Source of the DNA: JANXQG01 sp963780045
Lineage (GTDB): Bacteria > Planctomycetota > Planctomycetia > Pirellulales > Thermoguttaceae
Assembly: GCA_963780045.1 (NCBI GenBank)
Contig: CAVZZZ010000005.1
Span: 930,001-994,000, forward strand
Length of the DNA stretch: 64,000 nucleotides
Direction: 5' to 3'
Shown in pieces: positions 17,706-26,069 of the stretch (position 1 is the first letter of the stretch; each line of letters starts with the position of its first letter). Made by a program: the position numbers and the translations under genes. Under the pieces are notes generated by a model that did not search any database, was not told the DNA's origin, and saw nothing but the letters and a program-made list of their open reading frames with translations.

Positions 17706-19373
17706 ATGGACTTCCTCAACAAAGCCTTCACGCAATTCAACGACCTGTTCCGCTCCATGTCGCCCGGCGGCCGGATCACGGCCGGTCTCTTGCTTGTCGT
17801 GGCGGTGGTCAGCGTCGGTTATTTGTTCCAGGCGCAGGTCGGCGGCGGAGACGAGTACCTTTTCGGCGGCGCATCGATTCCGACTCCGACGTTGCAAAAG
17901 ATGGAAGAGGCGTTCGGCAAGGCAGGATTGAACGGGTTCACCATCGAAGGCGGCCGAGTGAAAGTGTCGCGCGCCCAGCGTGCAGCTTATCTGGCCGCGC
18001 TTGCCGACAACCATGCGATGCCGTCGTATCCCGGCGATGACTTCAAAGACGAAGCAGGCGCAGGACCGTTTGAGTCTCCGTCGCAACACACGGAGCGATT
18101 GAAGCACGCGAAGGAGCGGGAGATTTCGTTGGTGCTTAGCTACATGAAAGGAATCGAACGCGCATCAGTACTACTCGATTCCCAGCCGCAGCCGGGGATC
18201 GGCCAACCACTGATCAAAACTGCCTCTGTGTTTGCGTCGGTGATCGGCTCACAACCTTTGGACGATGAGCAGGTCGATACGATTTGCGAGTACGTGGCCG
18301 GCGCGGTCGCCGGCATGAATCCGGAGAACGTGACGATTGCCGATGCGAATGGGCCGGTGCGGACTGGCAGACCCCGCAGCGCCAGTGTCGTGGACGATGC
18401 CTATGCCCAAGCCGCCCGAAAGGCCGAGCAGGAGCTGAACAAAAAGATCCGCTCGGCGCTGGCGTATGTCCCGAATCTGACGGTCACCTCGACCGTGGTC
18501 CTCGACCAAAATAAAGGCACCCGCATACTACAGAATACGGTCGATCCCAAAGGAACCGTCGCGCTGCGGACAAACGAAGTCAATAAGGAGACAAGCCGCG
18601 GGGGAGTATCCCCGGGCGGCGCGCCAGGACTCCAGCAGCAAGGCGGCGGCGTTAATACTCCCGTTCAGTCGGTTGGTTCCAGCGGCAGCGGCTCCGAAAC
18701 GACCAAGGAGGACAAGAGCGAAGTAGTCAACGCCAGCTCCACCACGACCACGGAAAGCGAGAAATACGGCCTAACGCCGAGATCGGCCAAGGTATCCGTC
18801 GGCATCCCCGCCAGCTACTACGAAAAGGTCTGGCGGGAGCGGAACCCGACCAAAGAGCCTGGTGACGAGAAGAAGCCGGAAAACCAAGCGGCCATCGACG
18901 AAATCCGCAAGGGCATCATTCAAGACGTAACCACCCACGTCGCCACGCTGCTTCCGCCTTCGGAGGTCCGAGACCCGACGACACTCGTTACCGTGACGAG
19001 CTTCCAAGATATCAAGCCGGTGGAGATTCCCGGCCCGGCGGTGACGCAGAAGGCGTTTTCATGGCTGAGCGAGAACTGGCCGATGCTGGCGATGGTGGGC
19101 CTCGTGCTGGCAAGCCTCGGAATGTTGCGATCGGCGCTGCGGGGCGTTCCCGCGACGGCGGCTCCGGAGCCTTCGACGCTGGCCGCGCGAATTTCTCTCG
19201 GCGAGACCACTAACGAGGAAAAGGAAGATTCGGTGGAAGCGACCGCCGCGCGGCGGCTGCGCCGCATCACCGGCAGCGGACCGTCGCTCCGCGACGAGCT
19301 TTCCGAAATCGTAAAGGAAGACCCCGACTCGGCCGCAAGCATTTTGCGGGCTTGGATCGGGCAAGCGAATTAA
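17706..19373 (+). CDS. fliF: Flagellar MS-ring protein FliF
   Basis: Forms the MS ring in the inner membrane. A transmembrane helix at residues ~23-40 (ITAGLLLVVAVVSVGYLF) and a second near 450 flank a periplasmic part with ring-building motifs: REISLVLSYMKGIERASVLL, KTASVFASV, and AYVPNLTVTSTVVLDQNKGT. The C-terminus LRDELSEIVKEDPDSAASIL is the FliG-binding segment. At 555 aa it has normal length and is intact. A Gly/Ser/Gln-rich loop (residues ~300-345) is typical of the family. Confidence 0.94.
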   Translation: MDFLNKAFTQFNDLFRSMSPGGRITAGLLLVVAVVSVGYLFQAQVGGGDEYLFGGASIPTPTLQKMEEAFGKAGLNGFTIEGGRVKVSRAQRAAYLAALADNHAMPSYPGDDFKDEAGAGPFESPSQHTERLKHAKEREISLVLSYMKGIERASVLLDSQPQPGIGQPLIKTASVFASVIGSQPLDDEQVDTICEYVAGAVAGMNPENVTIADANGPVRTGRPRSASVVDDAYAQAARKAEQELNKKIRSALAYVPNLTVTSTVVLDQNKGTRILQNTVDPKGTVALRTNEVNKETSRGGVSPGGAPGLQQQGGGVNTPVQSVGSSGSGSETTKEDKSEVVNASSTTTTESEKYGLTPRSAKVSVGIPASYYEKVWRERNPTKEPGDEKKPENQAAIDEIRKGIIQDVTTHVATLLPPSEVRDPTTLVTVTSFQDIKPVEIPGPAVTQKAFSWLSENWPMLAMVGLVLASLGMLRSALRGVPATAAPEPSTLAARISLGETTNEEKEDSVEATAARRLRRITGSGPSLRDELSEIVKEDPDSAASILRAWIGQAN

Positions 19374-19375
19374 GG

Positions 19376-19443
19376 CTTGGTGTTCGGTTCTCAGTGTTCA
19401 GTTCTCAGCACTGAACACTCAAAACTGAACACTGAAAACTGGA
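19376..19443. repeat. Heptamer-period hairpin between fliF and fliG
   Basis: The left arm holds TTCTCAGTGTTCAGTTCTCA; the right arm holds the units aacactc, aaaactg, aacactg, aaaactg. The arms are reverse complements over most of their length, so a strong stem-loop can form. The array occupies the whole 71-nt spacer and ends at the fliG start codon, where a normal RBS is not visible. Confidence 0.85.
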
Positions 19444-19444
19444 T

Positions 19445-20526
19445 ATGTCGACACAACTCAACAACGATGGGCTTCGCAAGGCGGCCATTTTGGTGGCCAG
19501 CCTCGATATCGCCGCCGCCGATGCCGTGCTCGATCAGCTTGCGGCGGAACAGGCTCGACAGGTCCGCGAAATCGTCGTCGAGCTGGAGGACATCGACCAA
19601 AGCGAACGGCGGCGGATAATCGACGAGTTCTTCAAGAAGGATACGACCCGCTCCGCCGACCACTCGTACCAAGCGATGCCCGCCCCGGTCAGAAGTCAGG
19701 AGTCAGGAGCAGACGCCGGTGTGGAACTTGACGGACGCCTGGCGTGGCTTGCCGGACGTGCAGCAGGCGGGGAGTCGGAAGTGGGAAGTGGCGGGTGGCA
19801 AGTGGATAGTGATCGTTCGGAAAACCGCCATTCCCCACTTCCCACTCCCAAGTCTCCGCCGTTCCGTTTTCTCCAAGAAACCGACGCCGACAAGCTCGTC
19901 CCGCGCTGGGCAGCGAAAGGCCGCAAACCATTGCGCTGGTGCTTTCGCACCTGCCGCCGGCCCGTGCGGGCAATGTGCTGGCAAGGTTGCCGGAAAGCGT
20001 GCAAGTGGAAGTGGTCCATCGCCTCGTCGATCTGGAGGAGACCGATCCGGAAATCCTCCGCGAGGTCGAAGAGGCATTGCGCGGGCGGCTTACGGAACAC
20101 GTTCAACCGCAGCGCCGCCGCGTGGCTGGGCTGCAAGCCGTCGCCGGAATATTGCAAGCCGCCGACGGCTGCACGGGCATCCGCATCCTCGACAACCTGG
20201 CCCGCGACGATCGCATGCTTGCCGAGCGACTGATGCCGCAACAGCTCGCATTTGACGATCTGGCCGAAATTGATGCCGACGTGTTGGCAGAGGCACTCGA
20301 GGAAGCCGGCGCGGAGTTGTTGCTGCCGGCGATGCTTGGAGCCGCCCCCGGGCTTGTCGATCATATGCTCCGCTACCTGCCCGCTGCGGACGCTCGTGCC
20401 CTGAGCGACAAGCTCGACCATCCCGGCCCGATCCGCCTTCGCGACGTGGAAGAGGCGCGGCGGCAAGTAGCGAGGATTGCAAGCAGAATGCTGTATAGAA
20501 GCCAGAAGTCAGAAGTCAGAAGTTAA
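19445..20526 (+). CDS. fliG: Flagellar motor switch protein FliG (frameshifted, repeat-expanded)
   Basis: Rotor component that joins FliF to the C ring. The N-domain reads LRKAAILVASLDIAAADAVL; the middle domain has the hallmark SERPQTIALVLSHLPP (EHPQTIA-like); the C-domain ends in HPGPIRLRDVEEARRQVARI. The coding frame changes near 19905 between DADKLVP and LGSERPQ, implying one lost base. Residues ~80-135 are not FliG sequence but translated heptamer arrays. In the C-terminal torque helix, where the family has LREVD..DL, the sequence is LEEAGAELL, so the conserved charges are missing. Joined length is ~360 aa. Confidence 0.85.
19689..19856. repeat. Heptamer-period arrays inside fliG
   Basis: First array (19689-19712): agtcaga, agtcagg, agtcagg. 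Second (19768-19812): gggagtc, ggaagtg, ggaagtg, gcgggtg, gcaagtg, gatagtg. The inverted arm (19827-19856) contains CCCCACTTCCCACTCCC, complementary to the second array. All of it lies in the linker between the FliG N and M domains and stays open in frame. Confidence 0.8.
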
Positions 20527-20528
20527 AG
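20500..20528. repeat. Heptamer-period array at the 3' end of fliG
   Basis: The units agccaga, agtcaga, agtcaga, agttaaa cover the last eight codons of fliG, its stop codon and the start of the 8-nt gap to fliH. The array supplies the fliG stop codon (agttaa). Confidence 0.75.
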
Positions 20529-20534
20529 ATTCAC

Positions 20535-21193
20535 ATGCCCACCGTTCTCCGCGCCACCGACAGCCACCGCGTTACCGCCAACGTGGCCTTCAACTTCGAC
20601 GACCTGGCCGACCAGGCGAAGAAGTACCTCGACCAGGTCCGCGTCGAGGCGGGGAAAATCGTCGTCAAGGCCCAGCAAGAGGCGGCGGCGCTGCGCGCGC
20701 GTGCCCAGGCGGACGGCCGCCAGGCTGCGCTCGACGAGGTCGATCGGATGATCCAGAAGCAGCTTGCCACAGTCATTCCCGCGCTGCGGAAGGCGATCCT
20801 GGACATCCACCAGGCCAAGCAGGCATGGCTCGCGCAGTGGGAGGCGTCGGCCGTTCATTTGGCGGCGGAGATTGCCAAGCGCCTGATCCGCGGCGAGCTG
20901 ACGCGTCAGCCGCAGATCCCTCAAACTCTGATCCGCGAGGCATTGCAAATGGCCGTCACCCAGAGCGTGCCCGGCGGCGAAGTGCGGTTGCTGCTTAACC
21001 CGGACGACCATAAGGCGCTCGCCGGGCAGGTGAAGCTCTTAGTGGACGAAATGGCCGGACTTGGCGAGACGCAGATTGTGGCCGATGCGACGATTTCGCC
21101 CGGCGGATGCCGCGTGGAAACGCGCTTCGGCGCCATCGACCAGACGTTCGAGGCGCAGACTAGCGCCGCGTGGAAGAGGAGTTGCGGCCATGA
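20535..21193 (+). CDS. fliH: Flagellar export ATPase regulator FliH (frameshift near the 3' end)
   Basis: Stator-like regulator of the FliI export ATPase. A long coiled coil (residues ~25-100, rich in QQEAAALRARAQADG) leads into the V-ATPase E-like domain (LAAEIAKRLIRGELTRQ, VRLLLNPDDH, ISPGGCRVETRFGAIDQ). The frame that continues naturally after FEAQ reads RRVEEELRP and then TGA at 21191-21193, which overlaps the fliI ATG (ATGA). One base is therefore missing near 21163. Left uncorrected, the frame would run on into fliI. Joined length is ~219 aa. Confidence 0.85.
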
Positions 21194-22624
21194 TCGCTGG
21201 GATGATCGAACAACTCGACCGCGTCATGACGACGGCTGTCACGGGCAGCGTGGCCCAAACTCTCGGCACGACGATTTCGGCAGCCGGCTTTCCCGCGCCG
21301 GTCGGCTCGATCGCCGAAATCCAACGCGATTCCCGGCCACCCGCCGGGTCTCCGCTGTTGGCCGAAGTAATCGGCTTCCGCAATGAAATGACGCTGCTCT
21401 ATCCGCTCGGCAACCTGACGGGCGTCCGCTACGGCAACCGCGTGCGGCTGCGGCAAACCGCCCGCTGGCTCCGTGTGGGCGAGGGACTCTTGGGCCGCGT
21501 GATCGACGCCTCGGGCCGCGCAGTGGACGGCAATCCGCAGCCGGTCCTTGACGAGCGTCTATCGCTCCATCGTCAGCCGCCGCACGCCTGCGCCCGGCCG
21601 CGAATCGACCGGCCGCTCGCAACCGGCATCCGCGCGATGGATGGGCTTTTGACGTGCGGCAAAGGGCAGCGGATGGGCATCTTCGCCGGTTCGGGAGTGG
21701 GAAAGAGCGTGCTGCTGGGCATGATGGCCCGATACACGTCGGCGGAGATAAATGTCATCGCGCTGATCGGTGAGCGCGGCCGCGAGGTCAACGAGTTCAT
21801 CGAGCGCGATCTCGGCCCGCAAGGCCTGGCCCGCAGCGTGGTCGTCGTGGCCACCAGCGACGAGCCGGCGCTGCGTGCGCGTTCAAGCCGCCAACACCGC
21901 GGCCACGATCGCCGAGTACTTTCGCGATCGGGGAAAGGACGTGCTGCTGCTGATGGATTCGGTCACGCGCTTTGCCATGGCGCAGCGCGAAATCGGCCTT
22001 GCCGCGGGCGAGCCGCCCGCTACGCGCGGCTATCCGCCCTCGGTCTTCGCACTACTGCCCAAGCTCGTCGAGCGGGCCGGCCGCAGCCCGTCAGGGAGCA
22101 TCACCGCTTTTTTTACTGTGCTGGTCGAAGGCGACGATCCCAACGAGCCGGTGGCCGACGCGGTTCGCGGCTTGTTGGACGGGCACACCTGGCTTTCGAG
22201 GAGCCTGGCGAGCCGCGGCCACTACCCCGCCGTCGATGTCTTGGGCAGCCTCAGCCGTCTGATGTCCGAAGTCGCCGGCGAGGAGCATCGCCGCGCGGCA
22301 ACGATTATCCGTAGCCTGCTGGCCGCCTACCGCGATCACGAAGACCTGATTTCCATCGGCGCTGATCGCCGCGGCGCGAATAAGCTGGTGGACTCCGCTA
22401 TCGACTTGCAAGACGACTTGAATGGGTTTTTGCGGCAGCCGGTCGATCAGCCGTCGAGCATTGAGGACGCCCGGCAAGGGCTGTTGGCAATATGTGAAAA
22501 GGCCGGGAGCAGGGAACCGACCCACTTTGCAGGTGCCCCGGCAGGGAGCACGCACCCCAGCTCTCCACTTCCGGCTCCAAGCTCGCCGCTCCCAGCTCTC
22601 CGCTCTAACGGAGGCAAGGCATAG
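21190..22624 (+). CDS. fliI: Flagellum-specific export ATPase FliI (frameshifted)
   Basis: F1-beta-like hexameric ATPase energising flagellar export. Walker A is GIFAGSGVGKSVLLGMMARY; then GERGREVNEFIERDLG; then, in the second frame, AATIAEYFRDRGKDVLLLMD (Walker B) and DSVTRFAMAQREIGLAAGEP. The join falls near 21872: family sequence DEPAL-VRVQAA needs one C removed. The C-terminal ~35 residues after LAICEKAG are encoded by a heptamer array and have no family counterpart. Joined length is ~478 aa. It overlaps fliH by four bases; fliJ starts two bases later. Confidence 0.9.
22503..22608. repeat. Heptamer-period arrays at the 3' end of fliI
   Basis: The right array (22558-22608) reads cagctct, ccacttc, cggctcc, aagctcg, ccgctcc, cagctct, ccgctct. 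A shorter left arm, gccggga, gcaggga, lies at 22503-22516, with another GCAGGGAGC near 22542 as possible pairing partner. The array extends the fliI reading frame beyond its usual end. Confidence 0.75.
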
Positions 22625-22626
22625 CG

Positions 22627-23097
22627 ATGGCCAGGTTCGTCTTCCCGATGGAGTCGTTGCTGAAGCTCCGCCTGGCGCGGCGCGATGAATGCCGCGCGGC
22701 GCTGGCAGATGCGCTGCGCGTCGATGACGTGCTGCAGCAGCAGTTGGCAGCGCTATCACGGGAAATGGACGCCTTGCGGGAATTCAGCCGGAGGGCGTCG
22801 TCGCCGGGCAGCGTGCAAATCGAGCGGCTCGTCGAGGCCCGCCGCTACGACCTGGTTACGCAAAACCAGCAGAGAAACATCGCCCAGCAACGGCAAAACG
22901 TCGGCGCCGAGATTGAGCGCCGCCGCCAGGCCCTGGTGGAGGCCGATCGCGAGGTCCGCGTGCTTGAAAAGCTCCGCCAGCGGCAGACCGAACAGCACCG
23001 GCGGAACGAGGAACTTCGCGAGGCCAAGCGTTTGGATGAAGTGGCCACGCAGCAAAGCTTCAGGAAGATGCAACTCGCCCCGGAGGTCGCGCCATGA
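22627..23097 (+). CDS. fliJ: Flagellar export chaperone FliJ
   Basis: A 156-aa antiparallel coiled-coil protein that helps substrate recycling and links FliI to FlhA. It starts in the FliJ manner (FVFPMESLLKLRLARRDECR) and then has only charged helical sequence (ALVEADREVRVLEKLRQRQT). Its stop overlaps the start of the next gene (ATGA). Sequence identity across FliJ proteins is low, so position between fliI and fliK carries much of the weight. Confidence 0.85.
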   Translation: MARFVFPMESLLKLRLARRDECRAALADALRVDDVLQQQLAALSREMDALREFSRRASSPGSVQIERLVEARRYDLVTQNQQRNIAQQRQNVGAEIERRRQALVEADREVRVLEKLRQRQTEQHRRNEELREAKRLDEVATQQSFRKMQLAPEVAP

Positions 23098-23780
23098 TCG
23101 GAAAGCTGCTGGCCGCGCTTGTATCGCTCATCGCCGCGGTGTGCGTGGCCACGGTCATCGCCGCCGCCGTGCTGTTTGTGTATTACGCACAGTCGTGGAA
23201 AGTCAACAAGGAACGCGCCGGGCAGGCCCTGGCCATTCTCCAAGGCAAGAGCGCCGAATCGCTTCTGCCGCCGCCACCGCCAAAGAAGGAGCCTGAGGGC
23301 GAACAGCCGGCCTACGAGCAGCTTCTCGCCGCACAAGGTCTCAAAACCCGCGATCTCGAACGCCGCGAAGCCGCCATCCGCACGCTCATGCAGCAGTTCC
23401 AGGTCCAACTGAACTCGGTCGAAACCGAGAAGAAGCGGGTGCAGCAGGTCCGCGACGACTTGCAGAACAAGCTCGACGAAATGCAAACCAGCGCGACCAG
23501 CGCCGGAGTGGAAACCTTCACCGGGACGATCGGCACGCTCAAGCCCAAGCAGGCCAAGGACTTGATCCAGCAGCTCTTGGACAAGGGCGAGACCGATGTC
23601 GTCGCCCACATGTTGGCGGGAATGCCCGACGGCAAGCGAGCGAAGATTATCGCCGAGTTCAAGACGGATACGGACTTGCAAAAGATCGGCGCCGTCCTCG
23701 ATCACATTCGGGAAGGACAGCCCACCGAGGATTTGATCAACCAGACAGAAAAGAAACTTCAATCGCCCAAGGGGCAGTAA
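23094..23780 (+). CDS. MotE/YlxF-like membrane chaperone protein
   Basis: A 228-aa protein with one N-terminal transmembrane helix (residues ~5-35), a Pro-rich linker (PPPPPKK), a coiled coil (~80-140) and a C-terminal MgtE-N-like domain (LKPKQAKDLIQQLLDKGETD, VVAHMLAGMPDGKRAKII). The same layout and place (fliJ-ylxF-fliK) is seen for YlxF/MotE, which in other bacteria supports stator assembly. The function here is by analogy only, since motA and motB are not in the window. Confidence 0.75.
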   Translation: MIGKLLAALVSLIAAVCVATVIAAAVLFVYYAQSWKVNKERAGQALAILQGKSAESLLPPPPPKKEPEGEQPAYEQLLAAQGLKTRDLERREAAIRTLMQQFQVQLNSVETEKKRVQQVRDDLQNKLDEMQTSATSAGVETFTGTIGTLKPKQAKDLIQQLLDKGETDVVAHMLAGMPDGKRAKIIAEFKTDTDLQKIGAVLDHIREGQPTEDLINQTEKKLQSPKGQ

Positions 23781-23783
23781 AAG

Positions 23784-25463
23784 ATGTCACCCATCAGCAT
23801 GGATGCGCTGTTGAACGTGAACTCGTCCGAACTGGCGGCGGAGACCGGCAGCAATGCGGCGGGCGCGAACGGATCGTTCGGAGACTATTTGCAACGAGCA
23901 CAGGCGCAGTCGACCGGGTACCCTCCGGATGCGGCAAACACGAGCAGCCTGCAATCCGACAATTATGCGCCCCCTTCGTCGTCTGCCGGCGCGGCGTCTG
24001 CGGACGATACGGCTGAGGACAGTTCGACCGAAACACAACCGGCGAATCAGAATACTACCGGGACGCACAATGCTTCCACGGCGCTGTCGCCGGATCCGCG
24101 GCAGATGCCGCAAGACTCTACGCCAGCAAGCAGTTCGAGCGATGCGGCCAGTTCCACCAGCGGCAAAGGCGGAAAGCAATCATCCTCCGACGATGCGGCC
24201 AACACTCAGCAGACCAACGAATCTTCCGGGAAAACGCAGCCGAATGACGGAGAAAAGTCAAAACAAGAGCAAACCGGGGCGGCAGTCCTCGAAATAAGTG
24301 CGGCGGCTGCGGCAGCGCTGCAAAACGGCAGCGCTACAAATGCGCCGACGGCGCAACAAACCAATGGGCAGGCGGCCCAAGTCGCTCAAGCCGCCGCGAA
24401 TGCGCTGGCGCAGCAAGACAGTTCGACCAGCGTGGCCGCTGCCGCAGCGGCGAAACCGGCGGCCAAAGGAGATTCAGCACCGGCGTCGGTCGGGGCATCC
24501 GCTAATCAATCGGCCGCGCCGAACCTCAAGCCGGTCGAGGGAAAGCCGTCCGGCCAAGCAGCGAAGTCCTCGGCAGCCTTAATCGCGGCCACCGCCGCGG
24601 CGGCCAATTCTCCGGCAGTTGTGACGACGGCGGCGGCCGCGGCATCAGCGGCGACTGCTGTGACTGCCTCACCACCGCCATCGACGAACTCCGGGGGCGC
24701 TGCCGACGCGCAAACTGACAGCGCGCCGCCGACTATTCCGGCAGAAACGGGCATGCAACAGAGCGCTTTCGCATTGGCCGATTCGTTCGCGGCCGCAACG
24801 GACGTTGCGACGCAGGCCGCCAAGCAGCAACGGGCGACCTCCGCGGTGGAAGCCCTGGCGTCGTCCAGCACCAATGGCACTGTCGCCGCCCCCGCGCCAG
24901 GCAGTGGCCCCGGTTCGACAACATCGGTCGCCGCCCCTGCGTCGGCCACGGGCACAACGCCATCCGCCGGTGCCTCGGCTGCGGCAAGCAATGCGGAAAC
25001 AGGTCTCTCCCAGGGCAACCGCGTCCGTTTGGTGCAACGCGTCGAACAGGCCTTTCAGGACCTCGGCGGCGAGGGCGGAAGCGTCCGTTTGCGGCTCAGC
25101 CCGCCCGACCTCGGTTCGCTGCATATCAGTATCAAGGTCAATAACGGGGAGATGACGGCTCGGGTCGAGGCCGACACGCCTTCGGCGCGGAACCTGATCT
25201 TGGACAACCTGCCGGCACTCCGCGATCGCCTGGCTCAGCACGACATCAAGGTGCAGCGGTTTGACGTCGACCTGATGGACCGCTCGGGCGGCGGCGCGGC
25301 CAATATGTCCGCGCAGCAGCAAAGCCAGTCGTGGCAGAATCCGGGAACAAAGGAGTCCGTAGTCAGAAGTCAGGAGTCAGGAGTCGGTACTCAAAATCTC
25401 CTGACTCCCGAGCCCTCCCTCCAGACATCTAGCCCCGAAGGGCGACTAAACGTCGTTGTATAA
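23784..25463 (+). CDS. fliK: Flagellar hook-length control protein FliK
   Basis: Secreted ruler protein. Residues 1-400 are low-complexity Ala/Ser/Gln/Thr-rich, as usual for FliK. The C-terminal Flg_hook domain (~410-500) is well conserved: VRLVQRVEQAFQDLGGEGGS, VRLRLSPPDLGSLHISIKVN, LRDRLAQHDIKVQRFDVD. Total 559 aa. The last ~35 residues (VVRSQESGVGTQNLL and on) are translated from a heptamer array and are unlike the family. Confidence 0.9.
   Translation: MSPISMDALLNVNSSELAAETGSNAAGANGSFGDYLQRAQAQSTGYPPDAANTSSLQSDNYAPPSSSAGAASADDTAEDSSTETQPANQNTTGTHNASTALSPDPRQMPQDSTPASSSSDAASSTSGKGGKQSSSDDAANTQQTNESSGKTQPNDGEKSKQEQTGAAVLEISAAAAAALQNGSATNAPTAQQTNGQAAQVAQAAANALAQQDSSTSVAAAAAAKPAAKGDSAPASVGASANQSAAPNLKPVEGKPSGQAAKSSAALIAATAAAANSPAVVTTAAAAASAATAVTASPPPSTNSGGAADAQTDSAPPTIPAETGMQQSAFALADSFAAATDVATQAAKQQRATSAVEALASSSTNGTVAAPAPGSGPGSTTSVAAPASATGTTPSAGASAAASNAETGLSQGNRVRLVQRVEQAFQDLGGEGGSVRLRLSPPDLGSLHISIKVNNGEMTARVEADTPSARNLILDNLPALRDRLAQHDIKVQRFDVDLMDRSGGGAANMSAQQQSQSWQNPGTKESVVRSQESGVGTQNLLTPEPSLQTSSPEGRLNVVV
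25352..25422. repeat. Heptamer-period hairpin at the 3' end of fliK
   Basis: Left units: gtagtca, gaagtca, ggagtca, ggagtcg, gtactca. Right arm: aaatctc, ctgactc, ccgagcc. CAGGAGTCAGGAGTC pairs with the CTCCTGACTC word on the right. The array lies inside the coding region, just before the stop. Confidence 0.8.
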
Positions 25464-25543
25464 AAGGATTTGGGGACAAAGGGATTTAGGGATTTTGCCA
25501 AAATCCCGAAATCCCGAAATCCCGAAATCCCCCAATTCCCATA
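25464..25543. repeat. AAATCCC-type hairpin array between fliK and flgD
   Basis: The left arm contains GGATTTGGGG, GGGATTTAGGGATTTTG; the right arm contains three to four copies of cgaaatcc, an 8-nt unit. The arms are complementary. This is the same spacer architecture as the heptamer arrays but with period 8 on the right side. Confidence 0.8.
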
Positions 25544-25557
25544 ACTGAAAGGCAAGC

Positions 25558-26004
25558 ATGGCCACCACAACCACTCCTACCAGCAGTCCAGCAACCACCA
25601 ACAGCACGGCAAACAGCGCCGTCAGCACGGCCACCACGAATTCCTTGACGAGTCTCACCTCCCAGGACTTCACCAACATGCTGGTCGCCGAATTGCAGAA
25701 CCAGGACCCGACGCAACCCGTCACGAATTCCGACCTCATGCAGGAAGTCGGCCAGATCCAGTCGATCCAGGCCACGCAGCAGTTGACAACGACCCTGCAG
25801 TCGGTGCTGCTGGGACAAAACGTGGCCACCGCCGGCAACCTCATCGGCCGCTCGGTCCAGGGGCAGGACGCCAACGGCAATCCCGTGTCGGGCACGGTGA
25901 GCTCGGTCTCTATCGCCAACGGCGCGGCCACGCTGAACGTCGGCAGCTCCACCATGCCGCTGGGTAATGTCAGCCAAATCACGTCACCTGCCAGCGGCAC
26001 ATAA
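25558..26004 (+). CDS. flgD: Flagellar hook-capping protein FlgD
   Basis: Scaffold that caps the growing hook and is later discarded. The N-terminal FlgD signature SLTSQDFTNMLVAELQNQDP, then TQPVTNSDLMQEVGQIQSIQ, is unmistakable. A short beta-rich segment follows (GNLIGRSVQGQDANGNPVSG). At 148 aa it lacks the long Tudor-Fn3 region of enterobacterial FlgD, as do many short FlgD proteins. It lies directly before flgE, as expected. Confidence 0.9.
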   Translation: MATTTTPTSSPATTNSTANSAVSTATTNSLTSLTSQDFTNMLVAELQNQDPTQPVTNSDLMQEVGQIQSIQATQQLTTTLQSVLLGQNVATAGNLIGRSVQGQDANGNPVSGTVSSVSIANGAATLNVGSSTMPLGNVSQITSPASGT

Positions 26005-26069
26005 CGAAAGATAACAGAGCAAGCCGATATAAACCCAGGGCAGAAAGTTACGATAACGAGGAACGAAAC

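Noticed and set aside
23094..23780. Magnesium transporter (MgtE) because of the MgtE-N-like domain
   Set aside because: It has one transmembrane helix and a coiled coil, lacks the CBS and channel domains, and lies between fliJ and fliK, as MotE/YlxF does.
26003..26030. GCCGATAT 40 nt before flgE, as a sigma28 (FliA) -10 box
   Set aside because: The upstream sequence at the required spacing (ACGAAAGA) does not resemble the TAAAGTTT -35 element, so only half the promoter is present.
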